A stretch of 9,959 nt of DNA from RGIG4140 sp045614025 (GTDB lineage: Bacteria; Pseudomonadota; Alphaproteobacteria; CAAHEQ01; UBA3637). The notes under the pieces were generated by a model. It was given only the letters and a program-made list of their open reading frames with translations. It was not told the origin of the DNA and searched no databases. Shown here piece after piece: positions 1-6,749 of the stretch. A program made the translations under genes and the position numbers. The DNA lies in assembly GCA_045614025.1 (NCBI GenBank), contig JAZLCE010000003.1:1-9959 (forward strand). Reading direction: 5' to 3'. Positions within the stretch are counted from its first letter, which is position 1. Every line of letters starts with the position of its first letter.

Positions 1-432
1 ATATTGATCATCAGACTTTTCGCCTTCTTCAATTTTATTCATTAACAACACAATTCCTTTAAAAATTTCAGCAGTTTGTGTTGACATATAGCTTTGCTCA
101 TAGGCTGATAAAACATCTTGTTCATAATTTTTATCAAAACAAGCTTCATCTGATAACAAAACTAAACGAGGCGTTAACCCTTCTTTATTTTTTACATAAG
201 GATTGGGATTATATTGCAAAACTTCTTTTAAATTCAATCCATTAACAAGTGCTTTTGGATCAACCAAATGATGCAAAAGCGTGTTTCCTTCTTCATCTTG
301 CGAATCAATTAATTCAGGATGTTGTATCAAAACCTCTTTCACACTTGAAAAATCATATTGATAATTCAAGAAAATACCTTCATCCTTCATTTTTGCTTCA
401 TTTATCGCTGTTCTAATTTCTTTTTGCAGCAT
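1..432 (-). CDS. Ankyrin-repeat-like protein, C-terminus beyond the window
   Basis: An open frame of 144 codons runs from an ATG at 432 to the left edge with no stop, so the C-terminus is missing. The start is supported by a GAGAGG ribosome-binding site just upstream and a near-consensus promoter (465-493). Two stretches look like ankyrin repeats: residues about 42-58, with DEEGNTLLHHLV matching the D-x-x-G-x-T-x-L-H core, and about 75-92, with NKEGLTP matching the N-x-x-G-x-T-P core. Seen: these two motifs and a soluble, charged sequence with no signal peptide or membrane segment in the visible part. Known: ankyrin repeats mediate protein-protein contacts and are common in host-associated bacteria, including as effectors. 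Its partner cannot be told. The second repeat is degenerate, so the ankyrin call is moderate. Confidence 0.7.
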   Translation of the reverse strand, partial: MLQKEIRTAINEAKMKDEGIFLNYQYDFSSVKEVLIQHPELIDSQDEEGNTLLHHLVDPKALVNGLNLKEVLQYNPNPYVKNKEGLTPRLVLLSDEACFDKNYEQDVLSAYEQSYMSTQTAEIFKGIVLLMNKIEEGEKSDDQY

Positions 433-464
433 AAAAAACCTCTCTATACTTTTTAAGTTTAAGA

Positions 465-493
465 ATAATATCATAATATTAACTTTTTGTCAA
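465..493 (-). promoter_or_regulatory. Sigma-70-type promoter of the ankyrin-like gene
   Basis: Read on the minus strand: TTGACA (493-488), a 17-bp spacer, then TATTAT (470-465). The -35 is perfect and the -10 matches 5 of 6. It lies about 32 bp upstream of the ATG at 432, giving a short leader that carries the GAGAGG ribosome-binding site. Confidence 0.75.
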
Positions 494-539
494 TTGTTTT
501 TTTTATTTAAAATAATCACTTATTTGTTATTTTATATAC

Positions 540-568
540 TTGACAAATGCAAAAAAAAGGAATATTGA
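540..568 (+). promoter_or_regulatory. Weak candidate promoter for the 544-residue protein
   Basis: A perfect TTGACA lies at 540-545, but no good -10 is correctly spaced. TATTGA (563-568) has the ideal 17-bp spacer with only 3 of 6 matches. AATATT (561-566) has 4 of 6 at 15 bp. The better TTTAAT (569-574) is 23 bp away. The site is placed properly upstream of the ATG at 600, but the call rests mainly on the -35. Confidence 0.3.
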
Positions 569-599
569 TTTAATATAAAAAAAAGATAAAAGGAGCCCT

Positions 600-2234
600 A
601 TGGTTCAAATAACAATTCCCTCTGCATTGTTGCAGACCTATAGCTTAAAATGCCATCATATCTATGATGTTAATGTGAAAGCTTTAACGAAAATTTGCGG
701 TTTAGATAACCCAAAATATTTCAAAGAATGTTTACTTACCTCTTTAAGCAAGCAATCTTTAAGAAATGATAATCAAATTAATACTTTTCTTAAACTTGTT
801 TCTCCTCATGTAATTGGTAATAAATTTGTTTTAGATCTTTTTCAAAATATCAATAAAACAACAGATTTAATCAACAAAATAGAATTTGTTCAAAAATACC
901 AAAATTTGATGCACACATATCAACTGGTTCAGGAAAACAAAATTAAGGGTCATGATATCTTTTCTGCTGACAGCAACTTACTTAATCCTTCTTCAAAGTT
1001 CAACCGAATAGCTTTTCAACTTCAAGAAGAATTGCAAAATCCTGAAACTCTTGAAGAAATTAACTATAATGATTTGATTGCACAAGCAATTGAAAACTTT
1101 TTAAATAATCTCAAAGAGAAAAAACTTAAAGATTTAAAAAAAGAAAAAGAAAAAATCTATGATGATCTTATCAAAAATGTAACATATGCAGATGAAGATG
1201 AATTTGAAGATGAATCTGGCGAATTTAACTGGGAAAAATTCCGAAAAGAAGTCATTTGGGCAGCCCTTGATAAACTCACACAACAAAAAACAATGGGGGA
1301 AATGGGTTTTTCATTTGGATTTGCATTTTTGAATATTCCATTTAAATTAATGCAAACTATTCAATTACAACTTGCTGATATTAAAAAACAACGAGAAAAG
1401 AAAACAAAAGAAAACAGAAATAAATTCATTGATGAAACGTTAAAGAAAAAATCTCTTAATCGAGATAAGATTGCCACCCTTATTATTGAAGATGCCCAAC
1501 TTTGGATACTAGATAACCCACATCTTCAAGGATCAAAACTCTTTCCAACAAATGAAAATGGCCATTTTGATTTTAAACATTTTTCAAGAAGACAACTCAA
1601 GAAATATGAAAAACTTATAGCAAAATATTTAAAAACAAGTGAATACAAAACAAAATTAGATTGTTTTGCTGGCATTCATCTAAGAAAAGAAGAAAGAGAA
1701 AAATTTTCAAAAGTCATAATCAAAAAAGCATTTAAAGTAAATCTAGCAACAAGCAAAAAATTAACTCCTCAAGAAGTGATTGAAAAATTAAAAGAAATTC
1801 AAAATAAACCAGCAAACTATTCTTCTAAACAAATTATATTGGATAATAAATCTTTACCAACTGTTTCAAATGAAGCATCTCAACTTATTGAGAATATTGA
1901 TAAAAATTTACCACTTTCAGAAAAAGAGATGAAAATTTTGGAATTTGGCCTTCTTAATTCTGGTGCAACCCAAAGTTTTATTACCACTATTTTATCATCT
2001 CTTCAAAAGCAAAAAGCTATTCCTCCTTATCTAAAAAATGATATTTTTTCAATTTTGGCGCTTAAGCAAACAAAAAATCCAAATATTGTTTCGTTTGCCC
2101 TTAAGAATCAAATGTCTATTCAACAATTAGCAAAATATACATTGCAAGAATGTCAAAAAGCAGCCGTTATTCAAAAATGGAACCAGAAAATACCATTACA
2201 AACGATGCATCCAACGCATCAACGCGCGGGTTAA
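600..2234 (+). CDS. Hypothetical charged helical protein, 544 residues
   Basis: I do not recognise this protein and assign no function. The ATG at 600 has AAAGGAG (589-595) four bases upstream, slightly close but convincing. The sequence is rich in Lys, Glu, Asn and Gln, has no signal peptide, and is predicted by eye to be mostly helical. Residues about 150-195 are a Lys/Glu-rich probable coiled coil. Residues 197-207 form an acidic patch (ADEDEFEDESG). Residues about 232-250 are a Gly/Phe-rich apolar stretch (MGEMGFSFGFAFLNIPFKL), too short and polar-flanked for a confident membrane helix but possibly membrane-associating. A basic region follows (about 262-290). The C-terminal third (about 425-520) is more evenly helical. 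It diverges from the ankyrin-like gene and sits 63 bp ahead of the ArgE-like gene. It could be a cytosolic scaffold or a secreted effector, but no secretion signal is visible. Confidence 0.8.
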   Translation: MVQITIPSALLQTYSLKCHHIYDVNVKALTKICGLDNPKYFKECLLTSLSKQSLRNDNQINTFLKLVSPHVIGNKFVLDLFQNINKTTDLINKIEFVQKYQNLMHTYQLVQENKIKGHDIFSADSNLLNPSSKFNRIAFQLQEELQNPETLEEINYNDLIAQAIENFLNNLKEKKLKDLKKEKEKIYDDLIKNVTYADEDEFEDESGEFNWEKFRKEVIWAALDKLTQQKTMGEMGFSFGFAFLNIPFKLMQTIQLQLADIKKQREKKTKENRNKFIDETLKKKSLNRDKIATLIIEDAQLWILDNPHLQGSKLFPTNENGHFDFKHFSRRQLKKYEKLIAKYLKTSEYKTKLDCFAGIHLRKEEREKFSKVIIKKAFKVNLATSKKLTPQEVIEKLKEIQNKPANYSSKQIILDNKSLPTVSNEASQLIENIDKNLPLSEKEMKILEFGLLNSGATQSFITTILSSLQKQKAIPPYLKNDIFSILALKQTKNPNIVSFALKNQMSIQQLAKYTLQECQKAAVIQKWNQKIPLQTMHPTHQRAG

Positions 2235-2248
2235 ACAAACATATCTCC

Positions 2249-2276
2249 TTGACAAGATGGTTATTTTTGTTTTAAC
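2249..2276 (+). promoter_or_regulatory. Candidate promoter for the ArgE-like gene
   Basis: TTGACA (2249-2254), a 16-bp spacer, then TTTAAC (2271-2276, 4 of 6 matches) preceded by an extended TG at 2268-2269. It falls in the 63-bp gap after the 544-residue gene, with AGGAGG following at 2287-2292. If it is not real, the ArgE-like gene would be read through from upstream, since no terminator hairpin is visible in the gap. Confidence 0.4.
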
Positions 2277-2297
2277 TAACAAAGCAAGGAGGATAAG

Positions 2298-3419
2298 ATG
2301 CAAGATACAGTTAAAATTTTATCAGAGCTTATTGAAATTAGAACAGACAACCCTTTAAAAGAAAATTCTGATATCATTCAGTATATTATTTCATATTTTG
2401 AACAAGAAAAAATATCTTGTGTACGCATCAAAAATAAAACTGGTCATTTATTTAATTTAGTTGCTGGAATTAATGTAACAAGTTTTAATGATATTTCGGA
2501 CGGTATTTTATTTTCATGTCATTTAGATACCGTTCCAGCAAAAGATGAAGAATGGGCAATAAACCCTTTTAAAGCAAGCATAATTAACAATTGCATTTTT
2601 GGTAGAGGGGCTGTTGACATGAAGCAATCTGTTTCTATTTTACTCAGTTCTTTAAAAGAATTAAAAGCCTTAAATATTCCAATTTTTCTTTGTTTCACCT
2701 CTGATGAAGAAACTTCTTGTCAAGGTATCACATCTATTATTCAATTTTTCAAACAAAAGAATATCAAACCCAAATATGCTTTTGTTTTAGAACCAACAAA
2801 TCTTAAAATTGGCATTAAAAGCAAAGGATTTAGCGGATTACAAACCAAAATCATTGGAAAAGCTTGTCATTCAAGTCATCCTGAAAATGGTATTAATGCT
2901 CTTTATATTGCCGCTCGTTTGGTTAATTTTATTGAACAAACTGCCCTGCTCTATCAAAACAGCGATCTTACCTTGAATGTTGGCCTATTAAATGGAGGAA
3001 CTGGATGTAATCTTGTTGCCCCAGATGCAACAATTGATTTTGAAATACGCTCAAATAATCAAGAAAAATCAAATAAAGTGATTAAACAAATTCAAGCCTA
3101 TCATAACGCTCTTTCCAAAGAATATAGGGGAACTCCCGTTACTTTATTTGAAACAGATTGCATGCCTTGTTTTAATGGAAATATAGAATCAAAAATTATT
3201 CCAGCCATTCAAAAAGAAAACCCCTCTTCATTTGTGACTTCTCTTGATTATGCCACTGAAGCTGGATTTTATCAAGAATATGGCATTGAAACAGTTATTT
3301 TCGGCCCTGGGGATGAATCATTAGCGCATACAAATAATGAACATATTAAAATCAACGAATTAGAAGATTTTAAAAACAAATTTTTAAATATTATCAAAAA
3401 TTTAAAAGAGTCTTTTTAA
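2298..3419 (+). CDS. argE: M20-family deacylase, probable acetylornithine deacetylase (ArgE-like)
   Basis: A cytosolic zinc aminoacylase of the ArgE/DapE/CPG2 group, 373 residues, close to the usual ArgE length. Family members hydrolyse N-acyl amino acids; ArgE converts N-acetylornithine to ornithine in arginine synthesis. Seen in order: the metal motif CHLDT (His75, Asp77), GRGAVDMK with bridging Asp107, TSDEET with catalytic Glu137 and metal-binding Glu138, LEPT with Glu165, and the dimerisation-domain motif HSSHPENGINA (191-201). Near the end, FGPGD (335-339) is followed by His344, the last metal ligand. The GPGD-x-x-x-AH ending resembles ArgE more than DapE. All expected ligands are present, so it should be active. 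The start has a perfect AGGAGG five bases upstream. No other arginine or lysine genes are nearby, so the substrate is uncertain: succinyl-diaminopimelate or another N-acyl amino acid or dipeptide remains possible. Confidence 0.85.
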   Translation: MQDTVKILSELIEIRTDNPLKENSDIIQYIISYFEQEKISCVRIKNKTGHLFNLVAGINVTSFNDISDGILFSCHLDTVPAKDEEWAINPFKASIINNCIFGRGAVDMKQSVSILLSSLKELKALNIPIFLCFTSDEETSCQGITSIIQFFKQKNIKPKYAFVLEPTNLKIGIKSKGFSGLQTKIIGKACHSSHPENGINALYIAARLVNFIEQTALLYQNSDLTLNVGLLNGGTGCNLVAPDATIDFEIRSNNQEKSNKVIKQIQAYHNALSKEYRGTPVTLFETDCMPCFNGNIESKIIPAIQKENPSSFVTSLDYATEAGFYQEYGIETVIFGPGDESLAHTNNEHIKINELEDFKNKFLNIIKNLKESF

Positions 3420-3430
3420 AAACCTCATTA

Positions 3431-3459
3431 AAAAAGCGCTCAAAAAGAGCGCTTTTTTT
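3431..3459. terminator. Bidirectional intrinsic terminator between convergent genes
   Basis: GCGCTC (3436-3441) and GAGCGC (3447-3452) form a perfect stem around an AAAAA loop (3442-3446). An A-tract precedes it (3431-3435) and a seven-T tract follows (3453-3459). The symmetry lets it end both the ArgE-like transcript (stop at 3419) and the autotransporter transcript arriving on the minus strand (stop at 3465). Confidence 0.9.
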
Positions 3460-3464
3460 ATCCC

Positions 3465-6173
3465 CTAAAAACTGAGTCTTAAGCCAACAGACCATTGAAT
3501 TGGATTTGTTAAATCTGTTCCTTTGCTTGTGGCAAACTCGCCATAAACGGCAGTGTTTTTATTCAGCTTATAGGTGCCACCAACAGCAAACTCTGTCCAT
3601 GCTCCGCCCATATCTTCTCTTGTTTTTGTTTCTTGAGATTGATAGGTGAAAGATGTTTTTGTTTTGCCTGCAAAATCGTTAAGAATAGAAACATTTGCAT
3701 AAATGGATCCTTTATCTTTAAAGGTTTTACCTGCACTTAAGCCCGCTCTTCCGATTAAAGATTCAAATGCCTCTTGCTCAACTTTAACGCCAGCAGATGT
3801 TGTGTAATCAATGCCTTGAACTCTGCCATACATGAGTTCTGCTTGCGGTTCAACAAAGAATCCGCAAGGCAATTGCATGCGTTTACCTGCTTCTAAAGAA
3901 ACGCTGGTGCCCCAGGTTTTATATGATCCTCTTGAAACTTCGCCTGTGGTATATTGGGCTTTAAATTTATTTTGAAGGTGCATTTGCTTGGCTGTGGCAT
4001 CCAAATACCAACCATTATTGGCCATATATCCAGCATAAACGCCCATGCCATAGGTTTTATCTTCGCCTGTGCCTCTGTTCATTTTGGAATCGCCTTTGGT
4101 TAAACTTGCCATTACGCCAAAATAAGCATTTCCTTTTTTGAAATCAGCACCGGCTTGAAGAGTGTTATATTTATTCTTAAGCCCCATATCGCCAAATTTA
4201 ACATCGCCACCAAACGCTCTGACCCAAGTGCCTTTGGTATTTTCATCTAACCTTAAATCACCCATACGTTTTTGAACGTCGTTAATTTGATTTCTAAATG
4301 ACAAAACTTGAAGTCCCATTACGTCTTTAACTGATTCTGTGACCCCATTACCGGAAACGTGAACGTTTTGAACAAGGCCATCTTTAACTTCAGCTGTCAT
4401 TGGTCTTGCAATTTTGCCTTCTTCCGCTGTAAGAGCTAAATCTGTTTCCCCTTCTTGAATGGTTAAAACTGATGCAAGGGAAGAAGCCAATTTATTTGCA
4501 TCATTCACTTGGTCATTGAATTCCCCTGTGGCAGAAACCGTTAATTTTTTGGATTTATTGTTTCCAATTGTTGTTTGCGCAACCTCTTCACTTGCCACCT
4601 TAAAAGTTGTTCCTTCACCTTCAAGTGAACCAACTTGAATTGAGGTTTCGCTTGTTGTGTTTGATAAATCAACTGTTCCACCATCAGATGATAATGTTTC
4701 AATATTTGATGTTCCCGTTAATTGCAAAGAAGAGTCTTCTTCTAAAAAAACACTTGTTTCCCCAAGATTTTGAGAGTTAACAGATCCTTTCAATGCGCCT
4801 TTTTTCTTTAACTTAATTTGATCGATAAAGGAAATATCTCCTTTAATAATGTTTGTATCCATATCAACGGAACCAACTGTTAAATGGGCATTTTCTTCAA
4901 CAGTTAAAATGGATTCTCCCATTGTTAACACTTCATTTTCTTTATCGTTTGAAGCCATAATGGAACCATTTACAACCGTGTTCCCATAGACATTTACTTT
5001 GAAATCGCCTGTAGAAACATATTGATTCTTTATATCTAAATATGCACCAGTAACGTTATTTTGAATAGTTGCACCATCCAAATTAACAATTATATCTCCC
5101 GTTGTTATCGCTTTTGTATTATCTAATATTAAACCATAAATTCCACCAACATTTCCTTGAACGCCAATAGTAATATTTTTAATATCAGCAACTGATCTAC
5201 CATAGTTGTTACTTTTACCAAGTAACCCTTGATAAGCTAAAACATTTCCGGCTACAACAGAATCTTTATCAATAAAGATATTTAAATTATTTTCAACAGT
5301 TACCTTTGATGCGGCGGAATGGATTGCTTTTACTTCAGGTACATTAGAATTTTTTAAATTAATATTCATTTCTTTGAAAGTATATATATCGTGTTCTTCG
5401 CTACTCATTCTATCTGGAGTTGAGTTGATAATTCTAACGGTTCCATTTCCAATATAATTATCTAGGTTAATCGAAAATTTATCTATATTAAAAATATGCC
5501 GTGAAAACCAAAGCCATGTACTCATTACATAGTTTGATGCAGTTCCTAATAAGTATCCTGTAGAGGTAACATTTTTAAAATTTATCTGAAACTCTTTTAC
5601 ATCAAATCGTGCATTATCTGAGGCATATACACCTGTTAAACCCTCAGTATTGATAACAGTATCTTCAAAATTAAATTCAACACGATCCTTAATTTTTGCA
5701 ATTGTTCCGCTGGTTCCAAAAATAGAACTGCTATTATTAAGTTCTGAATTTTTCAAATTAATGATATAAGAATTAAGACTTGTTATATTTGTATCAGATA
5801 TTTGAGCTTGATATTGTCCACCAGTAATTCCCCCACCCAATCTGCCATTCACAATGGTATTAACCATGTTAAATTGAACATTTTGTGCAGAATATTCATT
5901 AATCCCAACACCACCACCTAAATAAATTGCATTAGAGAGATTGACAGTGACATTTCCCGGCAATGTTATTCCATGTGTTACAGTTGCTTCAACAAATTCT
6001 TCTTGAGTTCCTTCATATGAAATAAAAACATTTCCATTTTCATCAGTGATTGTTTCTGCCATAGCGGGAAGACAAAAAGAAAAAGCCATTAGGTTCGCTA
6101 GGAGGCATTTTTTAAGAATGTTAAGATAACGTTTTTTAAGCTCTTTTAATGTTGTGCGTGATGAATGAAACAT
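3465..6173 (-). CDS. Classical (type Va) autotransporter with beta-helix-like passenger
   Basis: A 902-residue surface protein. A long signal peptide has a basic N-region (about 9-22), a hydrophobic core (about 23-35) and a cleavage site AMA|E after residue 39. The passenger, about 40-615, is rich in Asn, Thr, Ser and Val with short strands such as FKVNVYG and IIVNLDG. This fits a right-handed beta-helix, and no protease triad or other enzyme motif is obvious. Residues about 615-641 form the predicted helix that threads the pore. The barrel, 650-902, starts at WVRAFGG, shows alternating aromatic strands, and ends SVGLRLSF with the terminal Phe used for outer-membrane assembly. The ATG at 6173 has AAAGGAGG (6187-6180) six bases upstream, so the start is firm. 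No strong promoter is visible; an inverted-repeat element ends 72 bp upstream. Adhesion is the likely role, but this is inference. Confidence 0.93.
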   Translation of the reverse strand: MFHSSRTTLKELKKRYLNILKKCLLANLMAFSFCLPAMAETITDENGNVFISYEGTQEEFVEATVTHGITLPGNVTVNLSNAIYLGGGVGINEYSAQNVQFNMVNTIVNGRLGGGITGGQYQAQISDTNITSLNSYIINLKNSELNNSSSIFGTSGTIAKIKDRVEFNFEDTVINTEGLTGVYASDNARFDVKEFQINFKNVTSTGYLLGTASNYVMSTWLWFSRHIFNIDKFSINLDNYIGNGTVRIINSTPDRMSSEEHDIYTFKEMNINLKNSNVPEVKAIHSAASKVTVENNLNIFIDKDSVVAGNVLAYQGLLGKSNNYGRSVADIKNITIGVQGNVGGIYGLILDNTKAITTGDIIVNLDGATIQNNVTGAYLDIKNQYVSTGDFKVNVYGNTVVNGSIMASNDKENEVLTMGESILTVEENAHLTVGSVDMDTNIIKGDISFIDQIKLKKKGALKGSVNSQNLGETSVFLEEDSSLQLTGTSNIETLSSDGGTVDLSNTTSETSIQVGSLEGEGTTFKVASEEVAQTTIGNNKSKKLTVSATGEFNDQVNDANKLASSLASVLTIQEGETDLALTAEEGKIARPMTAEVKDGLVQNVHVSGNGVTESVKDVMGLQVLSFRNQINDVQKRMGDLRLDENTKGTWVRAFGGDVKFGDMGLKNKYNTLQAGADFKKGNAYFGVMASLTKGDSKMNRGTGEDKTYGMGVYAGYMANNGWYLDATAKQMHLQNKFKAQYTTGEVSRGSYKTWGTSVSLEAGKRMQLPCGFFVEPQAELMYGRVQGIDYTTSAGVKVEQEAFESLIGRAGLSAGKTFKDKGSIYANVSILNDFAGKTKTSFTYQSQETKTREDMGGAWTEFAVGGTYKLNKNTAVYGEFATSKGTDLTNPIQWSVGLRLSF

Positions 6174-6245
6174 GGTGTGCCTCCTTTAAAATAAAATGAA
6201 AAAATGTTTACATGGCTTTTTCCTTTTGTTAACTGTTTAAGACGA

Positions 6246-6269
6246 AAAGTCGGAAATCTAAGGGTCGTT
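6246..6269 (+). repeat. Left terminal inverted repeat, 24 bp
   Basis: Starts AAAGTCGGAAATC and ends AGGGTCGTT. It is the exact reverse complement of 6536-6559 over all 24 bases; the match breaks on both sides. It is far more GC-containing than its surroundings, so chance pairing of AT-rich sequence does not explain it. Its outer edge lies 72 bp upstream of the autotransporter start codon. Confidence 0.95.
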
Positions 6270-6276
6270 AAAATTA

Positions 6277-6321
6277 CCTATTTTGAAGCATAATTTTTAT
6301 GCTTTAAAATGGGCTTTTTTT
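6277..6321 (+). terminator. Terminator-like hairpin inside the element
   Basis: CCTATTTTGAAGCATAA (6277-6293) pairs with 6297-6313 through 17 pairs, two of them G-U, around a TTT loop. C then seven T residues (6315-6321) follow. Read on the plus strand, this is an intrinsic terminator or attenuator shape. It would stop transcripts coming from the autotransporter side, but no plus-strand gene lies just upstream, so it may instead serve the element or insulate it. Confidence 0.6.
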
Positions 6322-6493
6322 GTTTCAATTTTAAGATATTTTTTTAAGATAAAAACATAAAAAAAGCATTTTTTACCAATTTTTATGCAATTTTTTAATA
6401 AAGAATAATCATTTAAAATCAATTAATTATAAGAAAAGAGATAAAAAAGATATATTTTTTTTGAAAATTTTTGGCCCCGAAAATCCAAACCCG

Positions 6494-6502
6494 TGGTATA
6501 AT
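6494..6502 (+). promoter_or_regulatory. Extended -10 promoter facing out of the element
   Basis: TGGTATAAT gives an extended TG and a perfect -10 hexamer (6497-6502). No good -35 sits at 17 bp; TTGGCC (6471-6476) is 20 bp away. Transcription would start near 6509, cross the right inverted repeat and run toward the hairpin at 6692-6730 with no gene in between. Confidence 0.45.
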
Positions 6503-6535
6503 GAAAGTATAGGGGGATGAAAATAGGGAATAAAA

Positions 6536-6559
6536 AACGACCCTTAGATTTCCGACTTT
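6536..6559 (-). repeat. Right terminal inverted repeat, 24 bp
   Basis: Starts AACGACCCTTAG and ends ATTTCCGACTTT. It is the perfect inverse of 6246-6269. The flanking bases do not continue the match (6535 and 6560 are both A, as are 6270 and 6245). Confidence 0.95.
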
Positions 6560-6691
6560 AAAAATACAAATAAATATTTTATTCTTAATATGTTATTGTT
6601 TATTCTTAAAGCTTTACTTAAACATTGAATAAAATTTTAATCAATTAAACAACGATATAACATCTCATATCTTCAAACATAAAATACAGAT

Positions 6692-6730
6692 AAAAAAAAT
6701 CAGCCTTTTTATTCAAAAGACTGATTTTTT
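6692..6730 (-). terminator. Intrinsic terminator of sulP
   Basis: The left arm 6694-6709 and right arm 6715-6730 pair as AAAAAATCAG with CTGATTTTTT and CTTTT with AAAAG, with one C/A mismatch and a five-base loop (6710-6714). On the minus strand the stem is followed by an eight-T tract (A-run 6692-6699), 20 bp after the sulP stop codon. T residues on the other side could let it act on plus-strand transcripts too. Confidence 0.8.
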
Positions 6731-6749
6731 ATACCTTGCAAGCTTTTGA

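Larger units (their letters stand above)
6246..6559. mobile_element. MITE-like or decayed insertion element, 314 bp
   Basis: A non-coding segment in the autotransporter-sulP gap is bounded by perfect 24-bp inverted repeats (6246-6269 and 6536-6559). Just inside, a second inverted block matches again: CCTATTTT at 6277-6284 and AAAATAGG at 6520-6527, with three further aligned matches at their outer edges. Each end is thus about 39-40 bp of largely matching terminal repeat. The interior is very AT-rich and has no open frame of note. This architecture is what a transposase-less miniature element looks like. Against this, I find no target-site duplication at the repeat edges, and only one copy is visible. 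It could instead be a structured RNA or regulatory repeat. Confidence 0.5.

Noticed and set aside
6325..6480. Repeat array or CRISPR in the AT-rich interior of the element
   Set aside because: A and T homopolymer runs recur, but there are no regularly spaced identical repeats; GCAT/ATGC pairs here form only weak stems.
6236..6561. TTTAA copies at 6236-6240 and 6557-6561 as a target-site duplication
   Set aside because: The left copy is five bases away from the inverted-repeat edge and the right copy overlaps the repeat, so they do not flank the element symmetrically.
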